This document shows positions 24,201 to 37,800 of a stretch of 64,000 nt of DNA, one piece after another. Source of the stretch: Beta vulgaris subsp. vulgaris (lineage: Eukaryota > Streptophyta > Magnoliopsida > Caryophyllales > Amaranthaceae); NCBI RefSeq assembly GCF_026745355.1, contig NC_079210.1, forward strand, positions 19,325,118-19,389,117, in the 5' to 3' direction. Position 1 is the first letter of the stretch, and every line of letters begins with the position of its first letter. Both the position numbers and the translations under genes were made by a program. The notes under the pieces are model-generated. The model ran no database searches. It saw only the letters and a list, made by a program, of their open reading frames with translations, and was not told the DNA's origin.

Positions 24201-25847
24201 TCAGGTAGCACGCATTCAAGTCTATTATAAATGAGTTTTGTAATAGTTTTGTAGATGATTGAACAACAGGCTATAGGCCTGTAATCACCTACATTAGATG
24301 AGCATATTTCTTTAGGGATTAAAGTTAGAGCAGTGACATTCACTTCAGATAGTAATTTCCCAGTCAGAAAGAAGTCTTGGATTGCACCTACAACTTCAGA
24401 GCCAACAATATCCCAAGTCTTCTTATAAAAATGACTTGTATACCCATCAATACCTGGTGATTTTTCATCTGGGATGGAGAATATAGCCTGCTTAATTTCT
24501 TTAGCAGAGAAATGGAGATTAAGCATTTGATGTTGTTCTTCATTCAGGATCTTGCCCCTTTCTATGATTGCAGCTTCTACAGATCTTGTGTCCCCACTAC
24601 TACTCAACAGGCCTTGGTAGAAGTGAATGAAGGCATTTGTTACCCCCTTTGGACTGGAGACCCACTCTCCATGCTCATTCTTGATTGTATTCACCCTATT
24701 TTGTACTATTCTCATCTTTATGCTATGGTGAAACACCCTGGTATTCTCATCCCCTTCTTCATACCACCTTACTTTTGCCTTTTGACTCAAAAAAGACACA
24801 TAATTCTTGTGATGAGCATCCTGGTACTCTTGCCTACTCTTCATTTCTTTCTCAATGAGCTCTGCATTTGTGGGGTATGATTGCAGCTCTTGCTGAGCAG
24901 TAATCAGACAATTGTAGCTCTTAGCATTAGCCACTAAAACATCATTCTTCTTTATTCAGCTGCTTCAATTCAGTTTTTTACCATTTCAACTTCCTAACAA
25001 CCCTGAAAATTTGTGTTCCAGTGATATGTCTTTGCCACCCTCTAAACCACCTCCAAAAAATGAGCAGATCTACTCCACATATTAAAAAACCTGAATGGTT
25101 TTCTGTTTTGTGTGGAAATAAAGGATTTTAATAATACTGGATAGTGGTCAAAGTCTCCTTCTGGTAGATAAATTGCTTCAGCCATAACAAACTCCTCCAA
25201 CCAGGCCTTATTCCCCACAACTCTGTCAAGTTTACAATAAACTCTATTCACACCTTCTTGTTAATTATTCCATGTGAAGAATTGCCCACTGGACTTATCA
25301 TCCTCCATTCCACACCTTACCATACATGCTTTCATATCCGTCACTTCATTTTCTCTAACAGGCTGACCAATTTTTTCCTCTAGGTTCATTATGGCATTGA
25401 AGTCACCTAGGATTACCCAAGCCCCTAAGACGACATTAGTGGACAACATGTCTAGGGTCTCCCATAAAACCTTCATCTCTTTTCTTTCATTATAACCATA
25501 TACAAATGAACAATGAAATTTCTTTCCTCCATTCACCACCTCTACTTCTGTGTGTATAATCTGTGCACTACAATATTTTATATTTACATGGAAAGTTGTG
25601 GGATGCCAAGCAATCACTATTCTTCCATTTTTATGCCAAGCATTATTATTTGAGAAACACCAACCACGAAAAAGAGAAAGATACAAATCACCCATGTTGT
25701 GTGATTTGACCTTTATTTCAAGAAGACTAAATAACCTAATGTTATGAGAAAGAATGAAATTCTTTACCTCATGCTGAAATTCTTTTCCTCATGCTGCTTA
25801 TTCTTGTTATTTAGTCCTCTTATGTTCCAGGATAAGATATTATCCAT
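21297..25847 (-). pseudogene. LINE ORF2 (APE endonuclease, reverse transcriptase, zf-RVT), broken
   Basis: An ATG at 25847 opens MDNILSWNIRGLNNKNK, the standard endonuclease start. A 19-bp tandem duplication near 25770 shifts the frame. Endonuclease motifs are LGDFNAI and YCKLDRVVGN; the terminal SDH is changed to FDHYP. A stop splits the domain at 25261. The RT (24934-23510) has DYRPIACCSIIYK, KIDLRKAYDSIEW, GLRQGDAMSPLLF and the catalytic FADDLLLF. After a stop at 23507 the thumb continues (INTWRTRNLSFARRAQLVNS) to the CACTA insertion. The zinc-binding region resumes at 21760 (WNGKASDVKEGYVNC, QGGLGFRDIKKWN) and runs to about 21297. Confidence 0.88.
21763..23322. mobile_element. Non-autonomous CACTA element in the LINE, TSD AGA
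   Basis: Starts CACTAGTAGAATAATTGC and ends with the near-complement ATTCTACTAGCG (one mismatch in the CACTAG-GTAG core). AGA flanks both sides (21760-21762 and 23323-23325), the 3-bp duplication of CACTA elements. Both ends carry subterminal arrays of ATTGCTGCGGTTT and its complement (21780-22040 and 23045-23290). The middle is a C/T-rich, leader-like stretch (22080-22520) with a repeated TCGAAGCCTTCGTCGTTC word and a possible CAGGTA donor at 22513, then T-rich DNA. No transposase is present. Confidence 0.92.
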
Positions 25848-25869
25848 GGGAGTCAAGAGGCTCCCCCTC

Positions 25870-27108
25870 CTAGCATTCTACATCCTCCTCATCTTCAACT
25901 ATGACTCCTGATGTCTCAGTGTTAGCTTCACCTCCTTCACCCATACTGTCAAGAACTTGATCATCAACTTCCCTCAAAACTGCAAAGGAATTCCTTGTTC
26001 TGACACGTACAACATCTTGATTCTTTTGAATCTCTCCCATTGAGACCTTCTGAAATCCATCAGCATCTAGAGTTGGCTTATTCTTTTCAACCCATACTTG
26101 TTTCTTCTTCCTCTGCCTCTGAGTACACTGCTCCACTTCATGCCCTATACCATGACAATTCTCACAAGTAGTTGGTTTCCATTCATAGCCCACCACTTTC
26201 TCAATAATACATCCTTTCTCATTTTCAAAACTAATCGAAGTTGGGATATGTTGATCCACCATGATCTCCACCATGACCTCCACCAATATCCTCGCAAAGT
26301 TCAATCTATCTTTGGATGTTGTTGCTTGATCCAATTTGACAGGTTTACCAATTCGAGACACCAATTTAGAAAGACACTTCTCACCCCAGTATTTTAGGTC
26401 CAATTGAGGTAATTGAACCCAAATAGGTACTCTCCTTATTTCCTCCTTCTGTAGTTCCATGTCCTGATGCCATGCTTTAACTACCATTAGTTTCTTAGCA
26501 AAGAACTGAAACCCTCCCTTGAGAATGGCATCCCTATATTCCATTGTTTCCAATCTTATAATGGAGAGACCCTTTCCAATTGCAGCAATTTTGTTATACC
26601 AAATGTCCCCAAATACGTCGAATAAAACCCTCCATGACTGGAAAAGGTGGATTCACTCCTATAACATAACATACAATTGCATTCTCTCAAAATTCTATCT
26701 CTTCTTTCACGTCCTCAAAATCAATTTGTATTTCAACTCCATTCACATGTTTATCCATTCCAGAATTCATACTACTATCTAAATCCTGAACTCTTTCAAA
26801 TTCATTGAATAGACTACGAGATTGAAGCTTACCCTGTTCTATCACATCCATCCTTGTCCGAGTCTTCTTCATTATCGTTAACCATTCTTATAACTGATTC
26901 TTCTCCTTACTCTCTTGCTGCAAAAGTTTCAATGAACTCTTCGGCGATGTAGGTTCATCAAGATTGGGGGTTTCCACAACTAAAGAAGCAACTCCATGTA
27001 ACTCAGCAATTGCTTTTTCCTTCCTTCAGTAGCTCTAGTAGGACCTCTCTTCTGATTTTGATGTGGATGAGATTGTTTCTTCGCTCTAGCTTTCGAAGAT
27101 CCTGCCAT
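25870..27108 (-). pseudogene. LINE ORF1 protein (DUF4283 / zinc-knuckle), broken
   Basis: RNA-binding chaperone-like protein of plant L1 elements. An ATG at 27108 opens MAGSSKARAKKQSHPHQ, a typical basic start. The DUF4283-type core follows (about 26650-26250: RLETMEYRDAILKGGFQFF, VPIWVQLPQLDLKYW), then a CX2CX4HX4C zinc knuckle (CENCHGIGHEVEQC, about 26130-26170) and an acidic tail ending at 25870. In-frame stops lie near 27000 and at about 26687, and a frameshift lies near 26600. The copy is therefore non-functional. Confidence 0.8.
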
Positions 27109-28054
27109 GGCGACAACGTGAGATTACGTTGAGAGAAAACAAGAGCGCGAAAAACTTTCATCTTTGTCGTGCCAATAAAATGCACTTGATATCGCAATGG
27201 CTGCAACAATTATTTTAACCAGTTGATAACGATATCATGATCGTAAACTTAGATTTGAAAAGAAAACTCAATTGTTGTCCTTTCTATACTTAAGTTCCAA
27301 GCTAATATCAAGATTCTACATCAATTATAGAGTTAGTGATGATGATACTAGAGTAGAGAATATGGTCCACTTGGTAAGATAATGAGCCAATTTGATTTTA
27401 TTGGATCAGGGCCTAGTTTTATCCTGGCCCGTTTGGTCTTGACTCGAAATATCATTAGATTTTAATGATTCGCCTGCGATTGACTTGCTCTGTCCTGCCA
27501 AGTAAGAAAGTGTACTTGTGTACCTAAAATTTTACCATTTTGATTCAAATCAACCAAATAATTAAGTACCTTATAATTCATTTCAAAACTTCGTACCTAA
27601 ATCAAATAACTCATGTATCTTGAGTCCTTGATTTGAAAGAATATTAGTCTTATATAGACGTTGTGTTTTTTTGGGTGCTATTTAAAAGAATAAAGTTAAA
27701 TATTACAAATTTTTACTTTTTCCAACATTAATAATAATCGAGAAAGTAATTCAATGCAATTTCAGAAAAAAAAAAGGAAATGAGCTTATTGTTCTTTTTC
27801 GCTTTGAAAACCGTCGTTTCACTTTAATAATTGGTGGAGTAACCAACAAACACGGCACTTCATGTGATACTTGCTTTCGCCACCAGTTAGGGGAATTCTT
27901 ATTTTTTAGGCACCTTTGCACTTGCATAATGAATTGTGTGTGTTGAACTTCGTTCGTTTCCCATTATATACTACACATAAAGGTTTTAAAATACACCATT
28001 TCCTGCAGTAAAGCTTTTCTTCAATAAATCTACCATTCATATATTATACTCCAT
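27109..28054. other. Spacer and upstream region of gene 2
   Basis: Possible LINE leader up to about 27240, then AT-rich sequence without open frames or terminal repeats. The last 100 bp is the likely core promoter and 5' UTR of gene 2. Confidence 0.5.
27964..27970 (+). promoter_or_regulatory. Possible TATA box of gene 2
   Basis: CATTATATACTACAC lies about 90 bp before the ATG at 28055, with C/A-rich leader-like sequence between. It is the best TATA match in the 150 bp upstream. No transcript data support it. Confidence 0.35.
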
Positions 28055-28822
28055 ATGAAGGAAATGAAATCTCCTTCTTCACTACCTGTCATTTTCATTC
28101 TAACAATATTATTTTGTATCTGCATACTGCTATATTTCCTCACATCATTAAGCTTGCTGTGGACCAACTCTGATTTCAGAAATGTTTTTGTTTCGTCATC
28201 ACGTTTGTCACCTCCTCTTTCTCTTGAACATATAGTGTTTGGCTTAGCTTCTTCCAGAACATCATGGCTGAAGCAAAAGGAGTTTGTGAAGATCTGGTGG
28301 AAACCTGATCGAATGCTAGGGTGTGTTTTCGTCGACGGCTTACCACTGGAACTAAATCACACCCATGACAGTTCTTTACTTCCCCCTGTTTGTGTTTCTC
28401 AGGACAGTTCACGGTTTCGCTACACCTATAAACATGGGTACCGCTCTGCCATTCGTGTCGCACGCATTGTATCAGAAACTGTTAATTTAAACCATTCGGA
28501 TGTCCGATGGTATGTCTTTGGAGACGGTCACACGATTTTCTTCCCGGAGAATTTGGTTAGCACACTTTCTAAGTATGATCACGAGCTGTGGTACTACATT
28601 GGGTCGAGCTCAGAGATTTATGAGCAAAATAAGGTGAATTCATTTGATATGGCTTTTTGGGGAGCCGGATTTGCGGTAAGCGCTCCTCTGGCTAAGGCTC
28701 TAGCTAAGGTTTTGGATTCTTGCTTGGAGCGGTATCATCATCTTTATGGAAGTGATGGAAGGATTCATGCATGCTTAGCTGAGCTTGGAGTTGGATTAAC
28801 ACCTGAACGTGGTTTTCATCAG
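28055..28822 (+). CDS. Gene 2 exon 1 (256 codons)
   Basis: Encodes the membrane anchor and the N-terminal catalytic half, including both altered motifs. It ends TTTCATCAG before a GTAATA donor. Its length, 768 bp, equals exon 1 of gene 1. A second in-frame ATG three codons on (28064) is an alternative start. Confidence 0.9.
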
Positions 28823-31800
28823 GTAATATGAATCGAATGGTTAGCTTTCTCTGCATTCTTCAGCATTTTTATGTGTTTGCTCGTCTTGGTTTTCATATCT
28901 TGCCCAAATTAGCCGACAGCTTTTAATTTCCTTTGCTTCGAGTTTGCTTTCATTGAGCTATTGAGGGATTGGAGAACCTATACTAATATATTAAAAGACA
29001 TCCTAAATAATGAACGGCGTCACGAGACACTCTACGTCTCTACCTAGGACTGTTTTACTCCATATAATCCACGTACAATTAAGAAAATGAGAAATTTCGT
29101 TGTATAAGTTTTTATACTGTGACTTTAAGTTTATATTCTATATTCTTAACCACTAGAACAAGTATTATTTAGTGTTATCATTTTAAGGTATAATTATTAA
29201 TAAATGAAAATTTTCCTTGTCCAGAGTATATACCGAGTCTAATAAATAGTTTGTTTTTTATCTAAAGCTTGGTTAGTCTATTACCTTTGTATTATATTCA
29301 CGAAGTTTTTCTTAAATTGGAGTTAGGTCGGAGCAAGACTTGAGACACCTGATTATTTTATATCACCTCGAAGATATTTTTTTAAGGACAAAGAATAGTG
29401 CATTAATCAACGAACAAAACGTCCATGAGTACATAAGGAGATACAATACAAGGACAATGTTTTACCATCATTGTTCATAACCAAAAGCTAAGACACTACT
29501 TTCACAATGTGGTAAGATACAAAATTCCCAACCTTTTAGCATGATAAAAACTAATAGCATGAAAATCAGAACAAAGAGAAATGATGTCTCCAAAGGTAAC
29601 ATCAAAGTCCGAGTAATAGAGAGCTACTCTAGATAGGCGAGAAATGAGAACTTGTGAATCCGACTCATCAATCACCTTCTATAAACCTTGCTTCTTAGCC
29701 CACCACACATCCAAATGAATGGCCTTTGCCTTCGCAATATCGGGCAGCCACCAAGCTCTTGATCTCCTCACAGCCGAGAACAAAACCCTCCCATCCTTGT
29801 CCTGCGCTACAACACCCAAACCCACCCTGTAATATCCCGAATTTCCCCGACCAGCTTACAATGGATTAAGCACATCGAAAGAGACTCTAGTCAAGATAAC
29901 CCGGACTATTACCATTACACTCACCGAATTACATCAGAGAGTATGGAACTCAATTCCCATTCTATTCAAATTAATTAACTATTACAACAACGCCCTAATT
30001 CTCAGACTTTATTCTAATAAATTTTTATAAAAAATCCGACAAAGTTTCCTTTGAAAATAGGATAACTCTAAAGCGAGAAATAATATGCACCTGTTACAAT
30101 TTCATTAAATAAAATATTTCCAAATCCGATAAGTCAACCACCTCAACGCTCTCGCGGAGCAACACAATAGAAAATCAGGAGCACTAACGACTCTTAAAAT
30201 CATCAAATCGAAAATACATAATTAACAACTAACTGTTACAAAGCCAAGTGTCCTCGCCTCGAAAACAAATACAATACCACAAGTAATCTTCCTAATGGAT
30301 AATACCTTTAACTCTTGAAAAAACAACTCTGGGCTCCAACCTGAAACATTTAAGGAAACTGCCATTCACCAAGTGACAGGTCACATAAATGACAAAACAA
30401 CATACACACATCAGCAAAGTTGAGTACTAGACCCGTAAATAAGCTTAACACATGCTTTGGTGGCTTTTACTTGAAAACGACTCAACAATCATGATGCTCA
30501 AATTAATCACACAAGTCATAACAAAGTATGTCCTTAGTCATGTCGGACACATACATGCAATACCATTATTCAATTCAATTCATAGCACACCATCATTCAT
30601 GTAACAACAAGCAAAACGGAGACATGTTTTATATATCTTCATTTAATTAGCTTTCCACATATCACAATTTCTTATGAGGAATCTAAGTTAACCAACTCTG
30701 ATATAGGTTATATGACTTATTTCCTTAAATCTATTTCTTGTGAGAAATCCAACTTAGATTCTCAAATACTATATCAGTTATTTTCTTATACTTCTACAAA
30801 TAATTCCTTATTAAGAATTCAATAATAAGACAACACTCCATGACATGATTACTTATCGAGAATCCAATACAAAAATATGATCCCTTATCAGGAATCTAAT
30901 AAGAAGATACGATTCCTTATCTGGAATCCAACATCAATATAACTTACCATGATATGCTTCCTTATCAAGAAACCAATATCCATATTCATATTCAAATACT
31001 GAATAAACATTCATTACCTACCTAATACGATTCCTTATCGGAAATCCAATATCGAAATAACTTACCACGATACGATTCCTTATCGAGAATCCAATATCGA
31101 TATATCTTTCATAATTTGAGATAACTTTCTTTTTAATCAAGGGGAAAGAGAACGCGGCGGAGGAGACGAAGCTTACACTCCGACAGTGGGGGTCGTCACC
31201 CAACCATTCGCTTTACTTTTGGCCAATAACCGCGACTAGTCCGAATTACCTATTTCCGCTGATTCAATCAGTCATCCATAGGTTTCACGTTACCTGATAT
31301 ATCGCCTAGTTATCGCCCCACAGAGCAATGGACAGGTTTCCCTGTTTGGGCTCCCCCAAGGTTCACAATCCATGGTGAACAATCCATGGTGATTCAGACG
31401 AGGCTACTTTCCCCTATGGATCACTTCTCATTATCATTAATATTTCAATCTGCTAATTCTTGCAACTCATCCATACTTATAATAATTCCTAACAATAATT
31501 CCTAACAATCTTTGAACGACAAACTAAACAAGATAACTTCTCCTTAGAGAACTATAATTGTCTCACATAAGATCTTTACAAGTAAGCATTTCAAACTAAC
31601 ACATATATACTTTTATATGCAATCCAATTTCATTCATAGGACTTTGAACTCAAAGATTAACAAATAATCATGCTCGATAACTATCAACAATAATGACAAA
31701 TGGTCTCTCAGCTAGAATTAACTAATGAGAGTTATTAAATCAATTCCACACATCACATACTTTTTTACATATAGATAGTTCATATTCCTTTCCACTTGAC

Positions 31801-34800
31801 AAATATCTATGTACACTCATCTCCATAATGATAATAAAGATTATCAAACATCAACAATATCCGCAATAGGTCTCTCACTTAAAATTAACTAAGGAGAGTT
31901 AACTTACACATCACGCTCCAGGTCATTAATCAAAGGTTGGTTAATGAAAACAATCAATTTTGATTCATATTATACTATTAGTGGAATTCCAAGTAACAGA
32001 TTTAACAACAAATTCAACTACGGCCCATGTCTATAATCATAGAGAACAAGTTTATCTCATTACTAATTAGAAAACCATTCCTTATCTAAGTGAAACTTCT
32101 CTAAAGTAAGTCACAACTTATATTAATTTACGTAGTAAAACACACGCACTAATTTACTTTAGTGATTCACTAGTTAAATAAGCCGACTTTATTATATTAT
32201 TCCATTTATAGTTATCGAACTAAAATACTTTACTAACCACATCTTATCTAATTTAATCCATAGTTAGGTAAAATAACTCCCATATTGTAACACCCCGATA
32301 AATCTCCTTTTTCAAAAATACTTTTTCAACATAAAAACATAGAGAATTACCAAAGGATTATTATCCGTGTGATAATGTATCGACTTATTCAGAATTTTGC
32401 AGCGGAAAACATATATAACTAAACTTCATACTTTAATATAGTTAATAAACAAAGTATGCAAACCAACACACTATATATGTTAACTTCAAAACCAAATTTA
32501 ATATAATATGTTCCTACTAAAACAATAGATAAAACAATCTGTTACACAAACTTTCCATTCCTAGATTCCCATGATGCAACATCTCCAAACCTGTAGATGT
32601 GAATGCTCTAAAGATTCTGTTCACCAAAATGGATCATCACATAATCAAAAAGGCAAAACCATGATCAACATACACAAATAAAACACGTAATTAGCAAAGC
32701 TGGGTACTACGTAATAATAATAAATATTCCTAAAGTGATACTAATAAATAATAAGCATGGATAAATAATAATATAACAATCTAACCTTTTGCAGATAACT
32801 TTTACTGAACTTAACTTTAACCATCTTTTTATTACTTTAATAGAATAGTTATTGGACCGAGTTGTCCTACCAAAACATGCCTTCACCTCGGAAGACGAAA
32901 TACGGGCATGACTTCGTACTCCATAATGACCTGCGATATCGATGAACCTTTGAAAAATAGGAATAGTGATCAATCTGTTTCCCAGATTAAAGCCACGGGC
33001 TACCACCATGTACTCCAACTCCTAATTGTCCAACTTCAGACGTACATCAGTCTAAAGTTTATTACTACCCAAGTTACACTTTACGTGATTTACAATTTAT
33101 TACTTGTTATGACACACAAGTAACACATACATATATGATCAAACATTCACAACTGACCGTCATTTTTATCTTCGGATTAAATAAGTGATCACACAACTTA
33201 CAATCCAAGATTAATTCCTTTTATTCCAATCTTTCTTATTTGTTGAACCTAGCAAACAACCAACTTACCTTTCAAAGGCATAATTTATCAAGTTACCAAA
33301 TAAGGCCCATAGTCCTCATAAAATAGTGAAAATAATAATACGAGAGAACACATGATTCAACATGATCCAACATGATAAATATATTAATTCCCCCATGTGA
33401 ATTAATAAATTAAATTAAGTTCCCAACCAACATGCTTGCATCAATATTCCATACAAACATGATAATCAACTCATAATTAAATCTCGTCATCAACATATTT
33501 GCACACAGGCATAGAACATGTAAAATTTAACCATAATAGAAATCACATATGAACTTACAAAGTTCCTATACATAATACAACTTTTCTTCCTAAAAATCAT
33601 GATACTACATCACATAACACATAGATATGTAAGTACCTTTTGTGAGCAAATTGGTAAATCACCTTTAATCACCTTAAAAATCATCTACTGAATAATCTCC
33701 GCCTAAAACAACCAATATAATTCAAAAACAATACTTTAAATCCTCTTTAAAAATATAGGCCCACTATGCCAAAAGCGAAGGAAACCCCATCCATCTCTCT
33801 CTTTTTTTATGTCCCCATGTTGTTACCATTAAAACTTCAATTACTTATTTTACCTAGCATAGTACTACTATACTAGTCATTAAATCCATAAAACTCCATT
33901 AATAATGCCCTTTCTAAAATTCCAACAACTTATAAAATTTTAAATCTCTCTTCAAACATGCTTAAATTCATAGTTTAAATCAATTTCATAGTTTATAAAT
34001 GCTACTATGATTTTCCAATCTTTAACACCCTAAAAATTCATGCTTTGATAATTAGAAACTCAATCTAAAGATAATAATCAAATCTAAAATTTTATTCTTT
34101 CAATACATATTTTATATAATCTCAGATTCATCATTAAAATGGTAAATTAAAGTTATTAATCATAATTAGTACTAAAATAAAATATAAAAACATAATCTTT
34201 AATCAAAACTTGAGGAAGAAAAGAATTAAACCAATAAATCAAAGGAACAAAGGAGACAAGGGGCGCCGACAACCCTTAGCAGTGGCGGCAGCAGCAACAA
34301 CATGGTGGTGGTGGTGGAAATTGTGGTGTTATTGTGACGTTTCTTGGTGAAGAAGAAAATATTTCTTGAATAAGACACAAAGAATTGGAAGAAGACACAT
34401 AGAAAACGTGAAGAAGGGAAGAGAGAGAGAGAAAGAAAGAACCGACCCTTGGGAAGTGTGAGGAGGAGAGAGAAAATTTGTGTGGTAAAATAATTGTGTT
34501 TAAGATATTTATATGTAGGTTTTTCTTTTTGAGCTTTATGATGAATAGGATTAATGATTTAGAAAACCTAACATCAATAGAAATCATTTTCCTAATCCAC
34601 CTAGAATTTGGGTTCCTCAAGCCCATTTAAATTTTATTTTTCAAATCCAATTAATATTTCAAACATTTTTCAAAGCATGCGTAAACAAAAATATTTTCAA
34701 AGCATGACTTTCAAAATGGTCAACCTTCTTTAAATAAATAAATCATTTCAACTAAATTATGTTTAAATATAAATATATAAATACTAAAATATATTTTTAA

Positions 34801-37800
34801 AATCCATAAAATTACGGTGAATTACACATACTCTTCTTATTATATATTAGGTATGCCACCTTTCCAGAATTTAGTAAGCTTCCATCAACAACAACATAGA
34901 AACAACTGTCATATATCGCATAAACAAAACCAAGAACATGATTTCATCTCTACAATAATGTATTTGATATTCAACACACCTCTTAACACTAATAAGATTA
35001 CTTAAACCATATATCTAAGATTTCATTTACGTAATTAACAACTTATATCCAACCTAGTGATTCAAACCCACATATTAAACTATTATGGTGATTATTAACC
35101 ACTAATCTAACTTAATTATATTAATCTACTTAGGAACCATTTGTTGTCACAATATCCAAAATCAATTTTCTAAGATAATGTTACTCTAATTTATGAATAT
35201 TAATACCACCTCCGAGTTATTTCATACATAGTTGATCATCAATCTCCAAGATAAATAAAACTTTCTCAACTTGAACTTGAACTCCATAACGACTTCTCCA
35301 ATGATCTAGATATCTAACTTTTAAAACAAGGAGACCAATGTAAATTTAATTTGTTACTTATAATTCCTTGATTACTCTCATTCACTAAACGAATTAAACC
35401 ACCAACTAGTTGAAGTCATAACTCATATAAACACTATCACATAGGATAACATTACTACAATTTATTTGGTGAACTAATTACTATCATATAATGGAAACTC
35501 CCTTAGTGAAATTATCAATCTAACAAAATAAACTTTCAAAACAAAGCTAATTGAATTATTGAACCATGATCCCAAAATTGATTTGAACTCAACCATGTCT
35601 TCATAATCATAAACCACCACCATATCAAAACCACTAGCATATAATATCCACAATAAACACCACAACAACAATACTAACCACAATAATAACAATACCAGAG
35701 ATAAAGTACATTTTATTCTTTGTCAGAACAACCACACAATTAATCAATCAATTAATCTACAAAGCTTCATTTAACTAATGTCATAATTTCATAATCAACA
35801 AACTATTGATATTATAAACTTCAATTAGAACAAAACCCAATTCAAAAGAGAGGTCAAACGGGGTTAGTACCGACAAGGGGGAAACTCGACCATCTCGTGC
35901 TACAGGACCAACGCCACGATGGCGGCAGCGCAAAAACACAACAACGCGAGAACAGAGAAGGAAGGCTAGAAGTGGCGACGGCAACGTGCGGTGGTGACGG
36001 AGCACCACCCAACAACAGCGTCGAGAGCGGCAACACAACCGTGAACAGAGCAGCGAGCAGCAGCGCACACAACACAATCGCCACGAAGAGGAGTGAGAAG
36101 ACGCGAGCAGGGGATTGAAACACAGCAACAACACCGCACGAGGGAGAAAGAAAGGAAGCTCCGACGAGCTTCAGGAATGTCGGCAAGAGAGTCGACGCAG
36201 GTGAGAGAAACAGGGTAGGGGTATTTGGGTTTTGGGGTTTTCACGGGAGAGAGATTTTGGGTTTGGTTTTTTTTTTTTTTTTTTTTTTTTGTCTTCGTGG
36301 AAATGACGAGACAGGAGGAGGAAAAGGTTGGGGATATTTGGTTTCCTAATTAAACCGACAAGAGAATAAAAAGTAGGGATACCAATCCAAATCGATAAAT
36401 CACAGCTATTAATTTTCGTAGTTTAGGCAAACACCATCCAACAAAATTTTAAATTAAAGATAATAATTTTACAAAAATTAAATATATAAATATATTACAA
36501 ACGCAACAAATAAAAATAGTTTTCCAATCCAAATAAAATATGAATATGAAGATCATAATTAACTTAATAAATATAATTAGTATTTAATGAACACTTTTAA
36601 AAACAAGTCTGTTACACACCCAACCTTCCTCACTTAGCGAAGCATCCGTGTTAACCTTCACCAATTTTCCCGACGGGGCACAACATTTGCTCGGGCTAGA
36701 AATATGCTGATTCTTCGATCCAACATATATACGTTGGGTATAAGTATTGTGCTCTTCAACTTGACGGTAAACTCGCTGAGCCCAAACTTCAAGAGGCACA
36801 CTTTTGTTTTCAAATATAAAATTATTTCGCTCGAACCAAATGTTCCACGCAAGGAAACCACCTCGTTGCACCATCTTCGGATCCATCTTGCACCTCAATC
36901 ATCTTTCCAAACTGCAATATTTACACAATTTTCGAAACCTACACACTCCATAGACGCATGGTACGATGTCTCATCTTTGTCAGGACAATAAGGATATGGC
37001 GCTGCATCAATAATATGTTGAGCATTGAGAGCTGCACGTACATGCAATGAGTTTGTACACACTCTCCACATAAAGTGGCGGGCTCTAACCAAGCACCACA
37101 AAAGTCACCTAAATTCCCTCCATTCCCTAACATGTACGCAATTTTGACCGTATAACTCCCATTTTTCGAATATGCCCACATGAATTCATCGATACCTTCA
37201 TGAGAGCTTAAAGGGATAGCTAGGATGTACTTCATATCTCTCTTAATAAAATCTTGCTCAATTAAATCAATTCGCCACTCCATTTTCTTGTAATCAATTA
37301 AATCCCCAACTACACTTAACCCATCAATCTCCTCACTCTCTATAAAACTCCCCTGCTCATCTCCGACCCAAGGGTCTCTCCAAATATCAATGTTTTGCTC
37401 ATTATAACCCACACATGATACCTTCTACCAAAGCTTTTAGCACTCCAAATACTTCTCCACGAGAAGCTATTCGAATGTCCCAAACTTGTTATAAGCACAT
37501 CACTATGGGGATGATATGTTGCTTTCATGACACGTCTATGAAGGGAATTTATATAATGAAGGAGGCGCCATACTTATCTTCCCACCCATATAATTCAGTT
37601 TGCACAATTCATCTGAGCTCAAAATCAGTGCATTTTTCGAGCTTCTCCTTTGCCGCCCCATCAAAATCAAACCATAAGTGAACTCTCATGAATAATAGTT
37701 ATAGAAAACTTGTACACCCCCATAAGATAAGTGGAAATTGCTTAAATACTTTAATCAAAACTTTCTTCCTTGCTCTTGATAGTAGTTTCTCTTTCCACCC

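Larger units (their letters stand above)
21297..27108 (-). mobile_element. LINE (plant L1-type), split by a CACTA element
   Basis: Read on the minus strand: ORF1 (27108-25870), then ORF2 with endonuclease, reverse transcriptase and the zinc-binding C-terminal region. The CACTA element at 21763-23322 interrupts ORF2. The 3' end (tail, poly-A) is missing: LINE protein similarity runs up to about 21297 and passes straight into the extra-ORF sequence, so the junction looks like a deletion and not a normal insertion end. No target duplication was found. The 5' boundary may extend beyond 27108. Confidence 0.85.

Noticed and set aside
21290..27375. GGTAAG as target duplication of the first LINE
   Set aside because: LINE protein similarity runs into the left junction without a tail, and the right match (27371) is weak and beyond any LINE sequence.
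28975..29060. Helitron 5' end (CTATACTAATATATTAAAAG)
   Set aside because: No hairpin plus CTRR end or A/T target could be paired; likely chance AT-rich similarity.
29828..32285. Pairing the TGTAATATCCC and TGTAACACCCC ends as two LTRs of one element
   Set aside because: The sequences after these ends do not align, and each unit has its own target duplication with a different partner end.
35781..36244. Cys/Arg-rich open frames of 90-117 codons
   Set aside because: Leader-like GC-rich part of an LTR unit; overlapping frames on both strands and no recognisable domain.
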